From an uncultured Planctomycetaceae bacterium (GTDB lineage: Bacteria; Planctomycetota; Planctomycetia; Pirellulales; Pirellulaceae): 15,347 nucleotides of DNA. Both the position numbers and the translations under genes were made by a program. Within the stretch, counting starts at the first letter, position 1. Every line of letters begins with the position of its first letter. The notes beneath the pieces were generated by a model. It searched no databases. It saw only the letters and a list, made by a program, of their open reading frames with translations, and was not told where the DNA came from. Shown here one piece after another: positions 7,290-14,655 of the stretch. The stretch covers positions 1 to 15,347 of the forward strand of contig CALBSZ010000365.1 of NCBI GenBank assembly GCA_937967665.1, in the 5' to 3' direction.

Positions 7290-8567
7290 ATGACGCTGAA
7301 ACTGAGCAACTTCGTTTTACTGATTTGTGTTTTGACGGGCATCTCAGTCATCCCAGCAGACGCGCATTCTCAGCAAGCGCCGCCCGATCGGTCATCTGGC
7401 CATCTCGTGAAATGGGACGATTGGTCGTTTCGTTGGTCAATTCGCAACATCGAAGGTCTGGTACTGACGGATGTGAAATTTCGCGGTCGGCAAGTGCTCA
7501 AGTATGCCGGGCTTTGTGAACTGCAAGCGCCCTACGCGCACGGATACCGAACGCGCGACTTATCGATGAAGACCGGTTTCGGGACTCGCATGGAAGAGTT
7601 GATCGTCGGTAAGGATTGCTATCCCGGAGCCGAATGCAACGCGTTCAATGCCGACGGAAATCAGGAAGGTAAACGCGTCGTAATGATGCACGAAGAACCG
7701 CTCGGCCTGATGTACTTTGGCAAGTCAGGTCGGGCCTACGGCAAAATGCTCGTGTTGTGGGCGATGGCCCGATTTCCTGGCCCCGGTGACGGGTATGTCT
7801 TCATTCTCCGCTGGAAGTTTCGCAACGACGGTGTACTGATTCCAGAGATTGGCGCGACAGGGACATTGCAGTTTCCTGGTGCAGGAGATTTCACCTGGAG
7901 CAATGACAGCAAATTCGCAGGACGCGGCCCGCTGGTAGCTCTCAAGTCACGCGAATTGAAAGAGGGGTTTCCCTACCTGGCAAATCTCAAACCAGGCGAA
8001 CGCATAGTCTCGCCGTCGCACGTTCACAGTTTTTGCTTCCGGCTCGACTTCGACATCGACGGAGCAACCGACAACGTTTTGGAAGAGTTCAATTACGAAC
8101 CCGACGAAACAGGCAGCGCCTTGGCCAAAGGCCGATGGACACGTCTCAACGCAGAGTGTGGCCGGCGCGTGAACCCAGAAACATTTCGTTCATGGCGGAT
8201 CGTGAATCTGAAATCAAAGAACTCACTCGGACACCCACGCTCCTACCAACTCATTCCGGGTGGAAACGGAGCATATCGCGGCGCGAAGGATGATCCGTTT
8301 TCGCAGGCCGACATCTGGGTGACTCGTCATCGAACCAATGAATTCCCCTATTCCTCGGCGGACAAACGCCGCACCGAAAAGGCGTTACCGGATTATCTCA
8401 ATGATGAGTCGGTCGACGGCGAGGACATCGTGGTATGGTACATGCTGAACTTCCAACACGAGCCGCGCAGCGAAGACTGGTTCGAGATGCCCGCCGTCTG
8501 GAACAGCTTCAAACTCATCCCGCGTAACTTCCTCGACCAAACACCGATACAACACTTTGCAAAATGA
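7290..8567 (+). CDS. Copper amine oxidase-like exported protein with an altered cofactor motif
   Basis: A 425-residue protein with a signal peptide (about 1-25), corresponding to the catalytic domain of copper amine oxidases without the usual N-terminal domains. Family-specific segments: WSFRWSIRNIEGLVLTDVKF (46-64), VVMMHEEPLG (130-139), H-V-H at 244-246 followed by FCFRLDFDIDG, SWRIVN..S.NSLGHPRSYQLIPG (301-324), DIWVTRHR (341-348) and VVWYMLNFQHEPRSEDW (381-397) with His390. H244, H246 and H390 align by eye with the three copper ligands. The tyrosine that becomes topaquinone normally sits in N-Y-[DE]; the aligned position here is Tyr169 in a GYV context. Asp90 may stand for the catalytic base. 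Either the cofactor forms differently or the protein is a non-canonical relative. It sits between the DUF1080 and WD40 genes in the operon. Confidence 0.82.
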   Translation: MTLKLSNFVLLICVLTGISVIPADAHSQQAPPDRSSGHLVKWDDWSFRWSIRNIEGLVLTDVKFRGRQVLKYAGLCELQAPYAHGYRTRDLSMKTGFGTRMEELIVGKDCYPGAECNAFNADGNQEGKRVVMMHEEPLGLMYFGKSGRAYGKMLVLWAMARFPGPGDGYVFILRWKFRNDGVLIPEIGATGTLQFPGAGDFTWSNDSKFAGRGPLVALKSRELKEGFPYLANLKPGERIVSPSHVHSFCFRLDFDIDGATDNVLEEFNYEPDETGSALAKGRWTRLNAECGRRVNPETFRSWRIVNLKSKNSLGHPRSYQLIPGGNGAYRGAKDDPFSQADIWVTRHRTNEFPYSSADKRRTEKALPDYLNDESVDGEDIVVWYMLNFQHEPRSEDWFEMPAVWNSFKLIPRNFLDQTPIQHFAK

Positions 8568-8579
8568 CGGAGACGCGAA

Positions 8580-9626
8580 ATGTCACGAATATCTCTAGTC
8601 GCAATCGTCTTGCTTACTTTTACAGCCGGACCGCATGCAGTCCGCGCCCAGGACGACAAGATGATCACGCTATCCGGACACACTGACAAGGTCTACGCCA
8701 CCGCCTTTCTCTCTGAGAGCAAGGTCGTTACAGCCAGTTTCGACCGCACGGTCAAGATTTGGGACATCGCGACAGCGAAAGTCGAACGAACGCTGGAAGG
8801 CCATACGGACATGATTCTCGCCCTGGCCGCTAGCCCCGACGGGAAACAGATCGCATCGGCCGGCAAGGACCGCGTCATCAAACTCTGGAATGTTGATTCA
8901 ACCGACGCGCCAAAGGAACTCTCCGGTCACAGCCGCTCGGTCTACCACGTGACGTTCAGCCCCGACGGCAAACTGCTCGCCTCATGCGGCGAGGACGACA
9001 CGCGCATCATGATCTGGGACGTCGAGCAAGCCAAGACGATCAAGCAGCTCAACGCCGAAAACCCTGACGACAAGAACAGGCGGCTTTCGATTTTCTGTGT
9101 CGAATTCAGTCCCGACGGCAAACAACTGGTCAGTTGCGGCGCGGACCGGAGTGTCCGGCTTTGGGAAGTCGAAAGCGGCAAGGAAGTCCGAAAGTTCGAG
9201 GGCGCCGATTATCTAGTCTTCAACGAAAAGGACAAGAAGATCGAGCGAACCGTGAAAAAGGGCGGGTCCAATATGGCGCTCTACACAGTCGCGTTCAGCC
9301 CTGATGGCAAACTGATCGCCGCTGGCGGCCTCGACAAGACCATCCGCATCTGGGACGCGGCCTCTGGCCAACTCAAACAGGCCATCACCAACCACCGCGA
9401 CTTTGTCTACGACGTGCGGTTTGTTCAGAACGGAACCCGGCTACTCTCCTGTGGCCACCGCGGACATATTTATGTCTGGAGTGTGTCTGACGGGAATCAA
9501 CTGTTGACTGCACAGCTACCTGGCTTCGCATTCTGTGCCTCACCATCTCCAGGCAGCAACAAGGTCGCTGCCGCCTGCAACGACAACAATGCGTATCTTG
9601 TTGACCTTAATCTAACTGATCCATGA
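8580..9626 (+). CDS. Exported WD40 repeat protein
   Basis: A 348-residue protein with a signal peptide (about residues 1-23, ending AVRAQDDK) followed by WD40 blades through the rest of the chain. At least six units are visible, marked by L.GHTD.V / FSPDGK.LAS.G.D / I.IWD patterns: KIWDIATAK, KLWNVDST, MIWDVEQAK, RLWEVESGK, RIWDAASGQ and YVWSVSDGN. The last unit is divergent (AYLVDLNL). One longer loop (about 205-230, Lys/Glu-rich) breaks the fourth and fifth blades. WD40 propellers are binding platforms. Secreted ones commonly accompany DUF1592/DUF1552-type genes in planctomycetes and may scaffold the exported module or bind its substrate. It is the last gene of the + strand run and meets the opposite operon 40 nt later; I see no clear terminator between them. 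Confidence 0.9.
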   Translation: MSRISLVAIVLLTFTAGPHAVRAQDDKMITLSGHTDKVYATAFLSESKVVTASFDRTVKIWDIATAKVERTLEGHTDMILALAASPDGKQIASAGKDRVIKLWNVDSTDAPKELSGHSRSVYHVTFSPDGKLLASCGEDDTRIMIWDVEQAKTIKQLNAENPDDKNRRLSIFCVEFSPDGKQLVSCGADRSVRLWEVESGKEVRKFEGADYLVFNEKDKKIERTVKKGGSNMALYTVAFSPDGKLIAAGGLDKTIRIWDAASGQLKQAITNHRDFVYDVRFVQNGTRLLSCGHRGHIYVWSVSDGNQLLTAQLPGFAFCASPSPGSNKVAAACNDNNAYLVDLNLTDP

Positions 9627-9666
9627 TTTCGGGGCTGGGTTGGCTTTGGACTGTGTTTAGCGCGGA

Positions 9667-10983
9667 TCACTTGTCGTCCGTTTCATTCCGACCCCCCGTG
9701 GTGTCGCAAAAACCGCCAATCATTATTGGCAATCCCCATGGCGCGGGGCGCACATCTGAATTGAGGCACCAAATCGTCGGGATTGCCGGAGGCTTCAACG
9801 GCGCCGGGCCATCACCATCGGTGAAATAGATGATCAGGTCAGGCCGAACTTGTCCGATTATTGCTGGCTCGAACGGTGGGCGAAGGTCTGTGTTGCCGCG
9901 ACCTCTAACCTCGGTGATTTCACCACGAAAAGTGTGAATCGCTCGCACTTCGCAGTCACATTGAACTACCGTTATGTCACATTCACGTGCGAGTTGGCTT
10001 AGTTCCCCCCCAATCCGTTCCAGCATGCAACCGGTCATTGACGCGCTAGTATCAATCACTGCCATGACACGGTGGCGAACGGCACTTTGCGATTTACCGG
10101 GCACGACGCCGATCATGCCAGGGAATCGGCGCGGCACTCGATGCAATGCTGGGCGTCGCGCCAGCATTTTTGCTATGAACTGCCGAAGTACGCGTCCCCA
10201 GTCAACAGCGCCGTTGCCTTGCGGGTTAATAACCTCGCTCGATTGTACATTGTGAATAACGTGGTCGATTTGATCGCGTAAAGTGGTCGGTACGTTCTGC
10301 CAGTCGGTAGGTTTTAGCTGTGCTTTCGCCTGATGTACGGCCGCTGAAATCACGAGTCTTCCGACCAGCGGATTAACGCGGATACTTTTCCAGATGTCGT
10401 GATTGTCCAAGGGATAAGTCCCAGGTTTCTCACCGAACCGGTCGCTTTTTGGCTCACGCCGGGCAGATTTTCGTCCCGCTTGCACCAAATCCGGTCCCGA
10501 GCGTACCGTTTCCTGTCCCAATTGTGTCGTTCGACGACCTTTCGACATTGAATCTCCAACTAACCGGGCGTACCGCGTCTCCGTATCTTCCAGCGGCGGC
10601 AAATTGGGAAACTGGTCCAAGGTAATAGGACTTCCGGGCAATGGCTCGACGATCCATTCGTTTGCGGTCACCTCTTCTGCAATGATTCTCGCACGCTGGT
10701 CCGGAAACTCATCTGGGTTGGCGAGCAGATGTTCAAACAGAATGTGATTGACTTCGTGGTGCAAGCTCGCCGCTAGTTCGTCCAAGCTGCATCGACAGAT
10801 AAAGTCGTGTGCGTACCAAAACTGCAACCGGGCGTCGCAGATGGTAACACCGATTGTGTCAACCTCTGGCACACAGACGAACCGTTCGGGCAGGAGCAGA
10901 TGGGCATGGAACGGATAAGATCTCGCCATCCGACGAACGGCGATTCCCAAAAGGCCACTGGCGTTCTTTTCCAGGTTGGTCAT
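9667..10983 (-). CDS. DUF2201 protein: putative metallopeptidase plus VWA-like domain
   Basis: A 438-residue cytoplasmic-looking protein without signal peptide. The N-terminal domain (about 1-120) carries HHEVNH, an HExxH zinc-peptidase motif at His76-Glu77-x-x-His80. A charged, low-complexity linker covers about 145-190. The C-terminal domain (about 303-438) is VWA-like: DTSASM at 311-316 gives the DxSxS metal site, Thr365-Asp366 and the FTDGDG segment (387-392) supply the other expected positions. This is the COG3864/DUF2201 layout, whose genes nearly always follow a MoxR-type ATPase, as here: the ATPase stop and this ATG overlap as TAATG. MoxR-VWA pairs are thought to remodel or activate partner proteins. 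Here the partners could be the Argonaute and nuclease encoded upstream in the same operon; that is inference. Confidence 0.87.
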   Translation of the reverse strand: MTNLEKNASGLLGIAVRRMARSYPFHAHLLLPERFVCVPEVDTIGVTICDARLQFWYAHDFICRCSLDELAASLHHEVNHILFEHLLANPDEFPDQRARIIAEEVTANEWIVEPLPGSPITLDQFPNLPPLEDTETRYARLVGDSMSKGRRTTQLGQETVRSGPDLVQAGRKSARREPKSDRFGEKPGTYPLDNHDIWKSIRVNPLVGRLVISAAVHQAKAQLKPTDWQNVPTTLRDQIDHVIHNVQSSEVINPQGNGAVDWGRVLRQFIAKMLARRPALHRVPRRFPGMIGVVPGKSQSAVRHRVMAVIDTSASMTGCMLERIGGELSQLARECDITVVQCDCEVRAIHTFRGEITEVRGRGNTDLRPPFEPAIIGQVRPDLIIYFTDGDGPAPLKPPAIPTIWCLNSDVRPAPWGLPIMIGGFCDTTGGRNETDDK

Positions 10984-11996
10984 TATACTCGCGACTTACG
11001 AGGAACTTTGAGTTGGTCGAAATCTCGATCTTTCAGCCACCCACGCACCGACGTGCGCAGGTCCGGCGGCAAGTCGAAAAAGAACTGCTCAACGTTTGTT
11101 TTCGTCTCAGGATCATGCACCACGACATCATAGTCCCTCTGTCGGTGCAGACGCTGTTTCAGGTTGTTGAGTGACGCCGACACGAGGTCCAGTCTCGTGC
11201 TGTCGACCCAAGTCTTGAACCGAGAGCGATGTCGCAGGTAGCTTTCGACGATTTGCTGTGCCTGCAATGGTCGAGAATCGTCTAAGCCAAAGAATCCGAG
11301 GAAGGCGGCTGCCCATGTTTCGCCAACCAGACCGGCCAGTGCAACTGCCAACACATCGTCCCTAGTTTGCGCCTCCTCCCAACCTTTAAGGAGATTGCTG
11401 GCATATGTCCAAGCTCGCGGGTTCGATTGTGGATCGTCGAAAATGCCTGGACTTTGCTCAACAAACTCGACGATTCTTTCGTGAATGTCGCCTTCGTGCC
11501 GTGCCCACGCGACCCAACTTGCAGAATCCGCCTTGACTCGCACCTGAACGAAACGTGACGTCAACGCGTCATCCAGTTCATCCACGAGGTATTGCTCGCC
11601 GTCGTTAACTGCTGCGCACGGCAACCACTCTGGTGGCAGCACGTAATCGTTCAGTCGTCGCGCGGTCAGTAATTGAAGACAAGGCACCTGAACATATCGC
11701 GGACAGCGGTTGAGTTCTTCAATCACCAATAGGCCCGATCCTTCCTTGGGTAGGAACGATGGTGGGTGATATTCAGTCCGGCCAATTTCATTGATTTTGG
11801 GTATGCCGATCAAATCGACTGGTTCCATCAGCGACAAATCGCGGACGATGATGTCGATTCCCTGCCGGAGGGCAGCTTGCTCAAATAGACTGCTCTTACC
11901 GACACCGTGCCTACCAGCCAGCAACACCGGCTGATTGGCAAGCCGTGCCAACTCAATCACTTCGATGACGGCGTCTCCAGCCGAAATGCTCATCAT
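10983..11996 (-). CDS. MoxR-type AAA+ ATPase
   Basis: A 337-residue ATPase when started at the ATG at 11996. That start forms an ATGA overlap with the stop of the Argonaute-like gene and has a strong GGAGGAG site seven bases upstream; a reading from 12032 adds 12 residues with no such support. Walker A is GRHGVGKS (residues 28-35). Walker B is LLVIEE (89-94) followed by LNR, the MoxR-like form but with Glu where Asp is usual. A sensor-1/arginine-finger region reads AAVNDGEQYLVDELDDALTSRF, and a helical lid follows. The C-terminal ~130 residues are helical and family-specific. MoxR ATPases act with VWA proteins as chaperones or complex-remodelling engines; the next gene is exactly such a partner. 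It carries no winged helix of its own, whereas the preceding Argonaute-like protein ends with one. Confidence 0.88.
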   Translation of the reverse strand: MMSISAGDAVIEVIELARLANQPVLLAGRHGVGKSSLFEQAALRQGIDIIVRDLSLMEPVDLIGIPKINEIGRTEYHPPSFLPKEGSGLLVIEELNRCPRYVQVPCLQLLTARRLNDYVLPPEWLPCAAVNDGEQYLVDELDDALTSRFVQVRVKADSASWVAWARHEGDIHERIVEFVEQSPGIFDDPQSNPRAWTYASNLLKGWEEAQTRDDVLAVALAGLVGETWAAAFLGFFGLDDSRPLQAQQIVESYLRHRSRFKTWVDSTRLDLVSASLNNLKQRLHRQRDYDVVVHDPETKTNVEQFFFDLPPDLRTSVRGWLKDRDFDQLKVPRKSRV

Positions 11997-13117
11997 GATT
12001 GCGCTCCTCCATCCGTGACTACGACTTCGCAAAGATTGGCGACAAGTGATAGGCCAGCTTCAGTTAACCCGCGTCCTTGACGAGGCGTCGGATCGACAAG
12101 CCCAAGCTCAATCAAATACGGCTCGATTTCCTGTCGCACGTTGGCGGCGTCGCAGCCGAGTTTTATGGCGAGTCGTTCGACGTTGCACTGCTGCTCCGGT
12201 GTCGCCGCCAGATATTGCAGATACTGTCTCTGATGGGTTGTGAATCCTTGCTCATCGACGCCTTCGCCTCGCTCGTTAAAGACTTGGGCCACGCTGGTCT
12301 GTACGTTTTCGCCGGCAATCTCGTGGTAGTAGCTGATCCCGACAAAACAGGCATCGTAATCCGTTGCGCGTCTTTGGAGTCGCCACGGTACGCCTCCAGC
12401 TTTGTAATAAAGCGCAGTAAAGAAATTCCATGCGCGCGTGGCCTCATCTTCGATCTCTCGTACGGCCTTTCCATCTTTTCGGTATCGATGGACTTTTCCG
12501 CCATAGGTTGCCGGACGCACCATCTGCACTGGGACCTTGAGGCCCATTGACCGAGCCTTCAGTAAATCATGCCACGCCAACACGTGTGCGCCCGCCCGCT
12601 CTCGTCTTCGGCGTGAGCGGGGACCTGATGTTTCGGCAGCGCCTGTGTCGATTGGCTTAAGAAGTTCTGCGGGCACCAAACACACGACAACATCGCATGG
12701 AGCATTTTGGCACAAATCATGTGACTCGCTGATATATCGATCGACAGAACTGCGTATGACATCGTCTCGACCCGAGAGGGTGGCTAGTGCGCGAATGTCG
12801 CGTGAATTGATTGAGCGAGTCAATTGCGAGTCACAAATGGCGTCGCAAAACGGTTTTCCATCGCCGAATCCAGGAAAGGCAGGAAAGAGAGTTGGTAATG
12901 CCGTTGTCTTGCTGTCGATACCGGAACGACATTTCCCTACCCAACCAGTGAACTTGTCGATGGACTCTTGATCTCCAACGACACCTAGGCGAATTATCGA
13001 CGGCGCGAGAGAGTGCCCGCGATCCAATGCCCCGAATGTTGACAATCCAAAACGAATGTCAATGTGTCGGCCACCCGAGAATTCAAGCTCAGGCTCTTCA
13101 AAGTAAGTCGCCTTCAT
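11993..13117 (-). CDS. Short prokaryotic Argonaute (MID plus truncated PIWI) fused to a RuvB C-terminal-like winged helix
   Basis: A 374-residue protein from the ATG at 13117 (a longer open frame to 13306 overlaps the upstream gene by 200 nt and lacks family sequence). Residues 1-287 follow short pAgos closely: YFEEPELEFSGGRHIDIRFG, LGVVGDQESI, LFPAFPGFG (77-85), CDVVVCLVP, HDLLKARSMGLKVPVQ (183-198, the MID guide-end pocket region), EATRAWNFFTALYYKAGGVPWRL (225-247), CFVGISYY and VQTSVAQVFNERGEGV. A PIWI domain should continue for well over 150 residues. Instead, from about residue 288 the chain reads DEQGF....RQYLQYLA..., NVERLAIKLGCD, IEPYLIELGLVDPTPR..GLTEAG, which resembles the RuvB C-terminal winged helix. 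The gene overlaps both neighbours. It may be a deletion fusion or a functional chimera. Short pAgos lack target-cleaving residues anyway, so guide binding by MID could persist. Confidence 0.85.
   Translation of the reverse strand: MKATYFEEPELEFSGGRHIDIRFGLSTFGALDRGHSLAPSIIRLGVVGDQESIDKFTGWVGKCRSGIDSKTTALPTLFPAFPGFGDGKPFCDAICDSQLTRSINSRDIRALATLSGRDDVIRSSVDRYISESHDLCQNAPCDVVVCLVPAELLKPIDTGAAETSGPRSRRRRERAGAHVLAWHDLLKARSMGLKVPVQMVRPATYGGKVHRYRKDGKAVREIEDEATRAWNFFTALYYKAGGVPWRLQRRATDYDACFVGISYYHEIAGENVQTSVAQVFNERGEGVDEQGFTTHQRQYLQYLAATPEQQCNVERLAIKLGCDAANVRQEIEPYLIELGLVDPTPRQGRGLTEAGLSLVANLCEVVVTDGGAQS
12004..12010 (-). promoter_or_regulatory. Shine-Dalgarno site deciding the MoxR ATPase start
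   Basis: On the minus strand the bases read GGAGGAG, seven nt before the ATG at 11996. This site lies inside the end of the Argonaute-like gene and fixes the start at the 4-nt ATGA overlap rather than at the upstream ATG-like codon of the longer open frame. Confidence 0.7.
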
Positions 13118-14459
13118 CAAACAAGCCTTTCCCAAATTCACTCTTGGTCGACTTTGGGTTGGTGGAAGAACGTTGTTTTTCCTTCGCCCGTGCCCAACCT
13201 TCGTCGTCGATACCAACGTCGAGATCCGTTTTTTCCAGAGTGTCAAAACTGAGAAAAGGATATGCGGACTCGAATAATGACTCGTCGTCCTTAAGCAGAT
13301 CAGCAAACATCACAACCTTGCCCGAAATCGCCGCATCTCCTTCGAGCGTTTTGATCTTTGATTGACGCTCTTCACGGTAAGGATCAGGCTCCTTGCCGTC
13401 CCTTGTGAAGACATATCGCGGTTCGATCATCAGATACCAGCATTCGCCAAATCGCAGAAATCGGTGTTCAAAACCATCGTGGCGATAGTAGGCAATGCGT
13501 TCCTTATCAACTTTGGACATCTGCTTGGAAACAACAGCTCTCGTTGTTTTCTTCTTCCGACTGGAATAGGTCAAGCGGCGTTCAATACGCTCGGGATTTG
13601 GCGAGAAGTAATAGCAGTCTTCTTCCGACGAGTGTCGCATTCGCAATTTGCCGACCATTTCGCGTAGACAACAATTCAAGAGCCTTACGAACTTTCTTCG
13701 GTCATCGTTGTTGTCTGAATAGGCCCAAGTGTCCGTATCCAGATGTCGTATTTTGGAGGGGTCACACACGCTGCTCCACGGCGATTTGGACAAGTCGTGG
13801 AACGAGAACAAATGGTTGCCATCACCCAAAAACCATTCCCTCGGCGGCCATTCAATGTACTCTTTCAATCGCTCCCGTAGCTCTCTGTGACCGGTGAAGG
13901 TGGTTGGAGCGCAAAACACCGTCGAGTGCCAACGCCAGACCTTGAGCAAATTGGACGAGAGGGTTTCAGCAATCCTAGGCGGCGTAAAATACACCCCTGT
14001 GCCGTGCTTCGCGCCGAGTTGTTTCCACTCACTAGCCGTTGATTCACAGAGAAGATCGTTCCTCTTGTCAAAGACGATCATACGATCGCTGGACAGGTCT
14101 TCTTGGCCGTCAAAGTAGTCCTTAATCGAAATCCACCACGCCAGATCCTTATCGGGTTGTGAAACAACCAGGATGACCGGCTGACTCCCCTTCATCCAAT
14201 ATTCGACTTCCCCTTGCGTTGGTGTGTACTTGATTGATTCCTCATCCTCTCGCAATGTTGACCTTGCCCGACTCTGGACCGCAAGCCAACAATTCGCAAC
14301 TTCTCCCGTCTCCTTATCACGCAGTTCAACCCAGCCATCAATTCCAGCTTCCACCGGCTGATTGGATGGGTGCCACGTAAACCCCATCTTCAGTACGATT
14401 CGCTGGATTAGATTGACGCCCTGCTCGCCAAGGATCTGTTGATCGGTGATTTTCTTCAA
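13098..14459 (-). CDS. DREN-APAZ protein: DUF4365-type nuclease fused to an APAZ domain, partner of the short Argonaute
   Basis: A 453-residue protein starting at TTG (14459-14457), supported by GGAGG six bases upstream; no ATG gives a complete nuclease domain. Residues ~8-150 are a DUF4365/PD-(D/E)xK-like fold: GEQGVNLIQRIVLKMGF, AGIDGWVEL with Asp41, and CWLAVQSRA with Gln62-Ser63-Arg64 where the family expects Q-x-K. Residues ~160-425 fit APAZ, the domain that stands in for the missing N/PAZ lobe of short pAgos: YYFSPNPE (283-290), RIAYYRHDGFEHRFL (321-335), CWYLMIEPRYVFTRDG (340-355), IKTLEGDAAISGKVVMFADLL (369-389). DREN-APAZ plus short pAgo pairs are known as SPARDA-type systems, in which guide-directed target recognition unleashes nuclease activity against invading DNA. 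It overlaps the Argonaute gene by 20 nt. Confidence 0.85.
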   Translation of the reverse strand: MKKITDQQILGEQGVNLIQRIVLKMGFTWHPSNQPVEAGIDGWVELRDKETGEVANCWLAVQSRARSTLREDEESIKYTPTQGEVEYWMKGSQPVILVVSQPDKDLAWWISIKDYFDGQEDLSSDRMIVFDKRNDLLCESTASEWKQLGAKHGTGVYFTPPRIAETLSSNLLKVWRWHSTVFCAPTTFTGHRELRERLKEYIEWPPREWFLGDGNHLFSFHDLSKSPWSSVCDPSKIRHLDTDTWAYSDNNDDRRKFVRLLNCCLREMVGKLRMRHSSEEDCYYFSPNPERIERRLTYSSRKKKTTRAVVSKQMSKVDKERIAYYRHDGFEHRFLRFGECWYLMIEPRYVFTRDGKEPDPYREERQSKIKTLEGDAAISGKVVMFADLLKDDESLFESAYPFLSFDTLEKTDLDVGIDDEGWARAKEKQRSSTNPKSTKSEFGKGLFDEGDLL

Positions 14460-14465
14460 AGGCTA

Positions 14466-14470
14466 CCTCC
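14466..14470 (-). promoter_or_regulatory. Shine-Dalgarno site for the TTG start of the DREN-APAZ gene
   Basis: GGAGG on the minus strand, six bases before TTG at 14459. It is the best ribosome site in the vicinity and decides the non-ATG start. Confidence 0.65.
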
Positions 14471-14499
14471 AGCATGTCGTTTGTCGTCCATAGTCGCTC

Positions 14500-14525
14500 A
14501 TTATACGAGTTCGCCTTCCTTCCAA
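14500..14525 (-). promoter_or_regulatory. Possible promoter of the Argonaute operon
   Basis: On the minus strand a perfect -10 hexamer TATAAT lies at 14505-14500, about 40 nt before the TTG start. The only -35-like hexamer I find, TTGGAA at 14525-14520, is spaced 14 nt, shorter than the optimal 17. The box lies between the terminator of the upstream genes and the first gene of the operon, where a promoter is expected. Assignment rests on the -10 match and position only. Confidence 0.4.
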
Positions 14526-14597
14526 CGACGCGACCCAGGCAATAAGCGAATATGTGCGGATGTAAAGCCAATGGAACTTCTGATTGCTAAAAGAAAG

Positions 14598-14635
14598 CGG
14601 CAGTTGGGCCGCCCCGGAGGGCGGCCCAACTGCCG
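14598..14635 (-). terminator. Intrinsic terminator of the right-hand minus-strand genes
   Basis: A perfect 16-bp inverted repeat (arms 14598-14613 and 14620-14635), extendable to 17 bp around a CGGA loop. On the minus strand it is followed by CTTTCTTTTAG (around 14588-14597), a U-rich tail. It begins 20 nt after the stop of the 43-residue gene and lies about 60-70 nt before the putative start of Argonaute operon transcription, so it separates the two minus-strand units. Confidence 0.8.
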
Positions 14636-14655
14636 TGCGTGCTGGCCAATGATGT

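Noticed and set aside
9623..9829. 68-codon plus-strand frame overlapping the WD40 stop
   Set aside because: Antisense to the end of the metallopeptidase-VWA gene; no ribosome site and no family resemblance.
12163..12504. Possible remnant of the missing PIWI half in another minus-strand frame
   Set aside because: I read the alternative frames here and in 11993-12260; none shows PIWI C-terminal patterns, so the missing half is absent rather than frameshifted.
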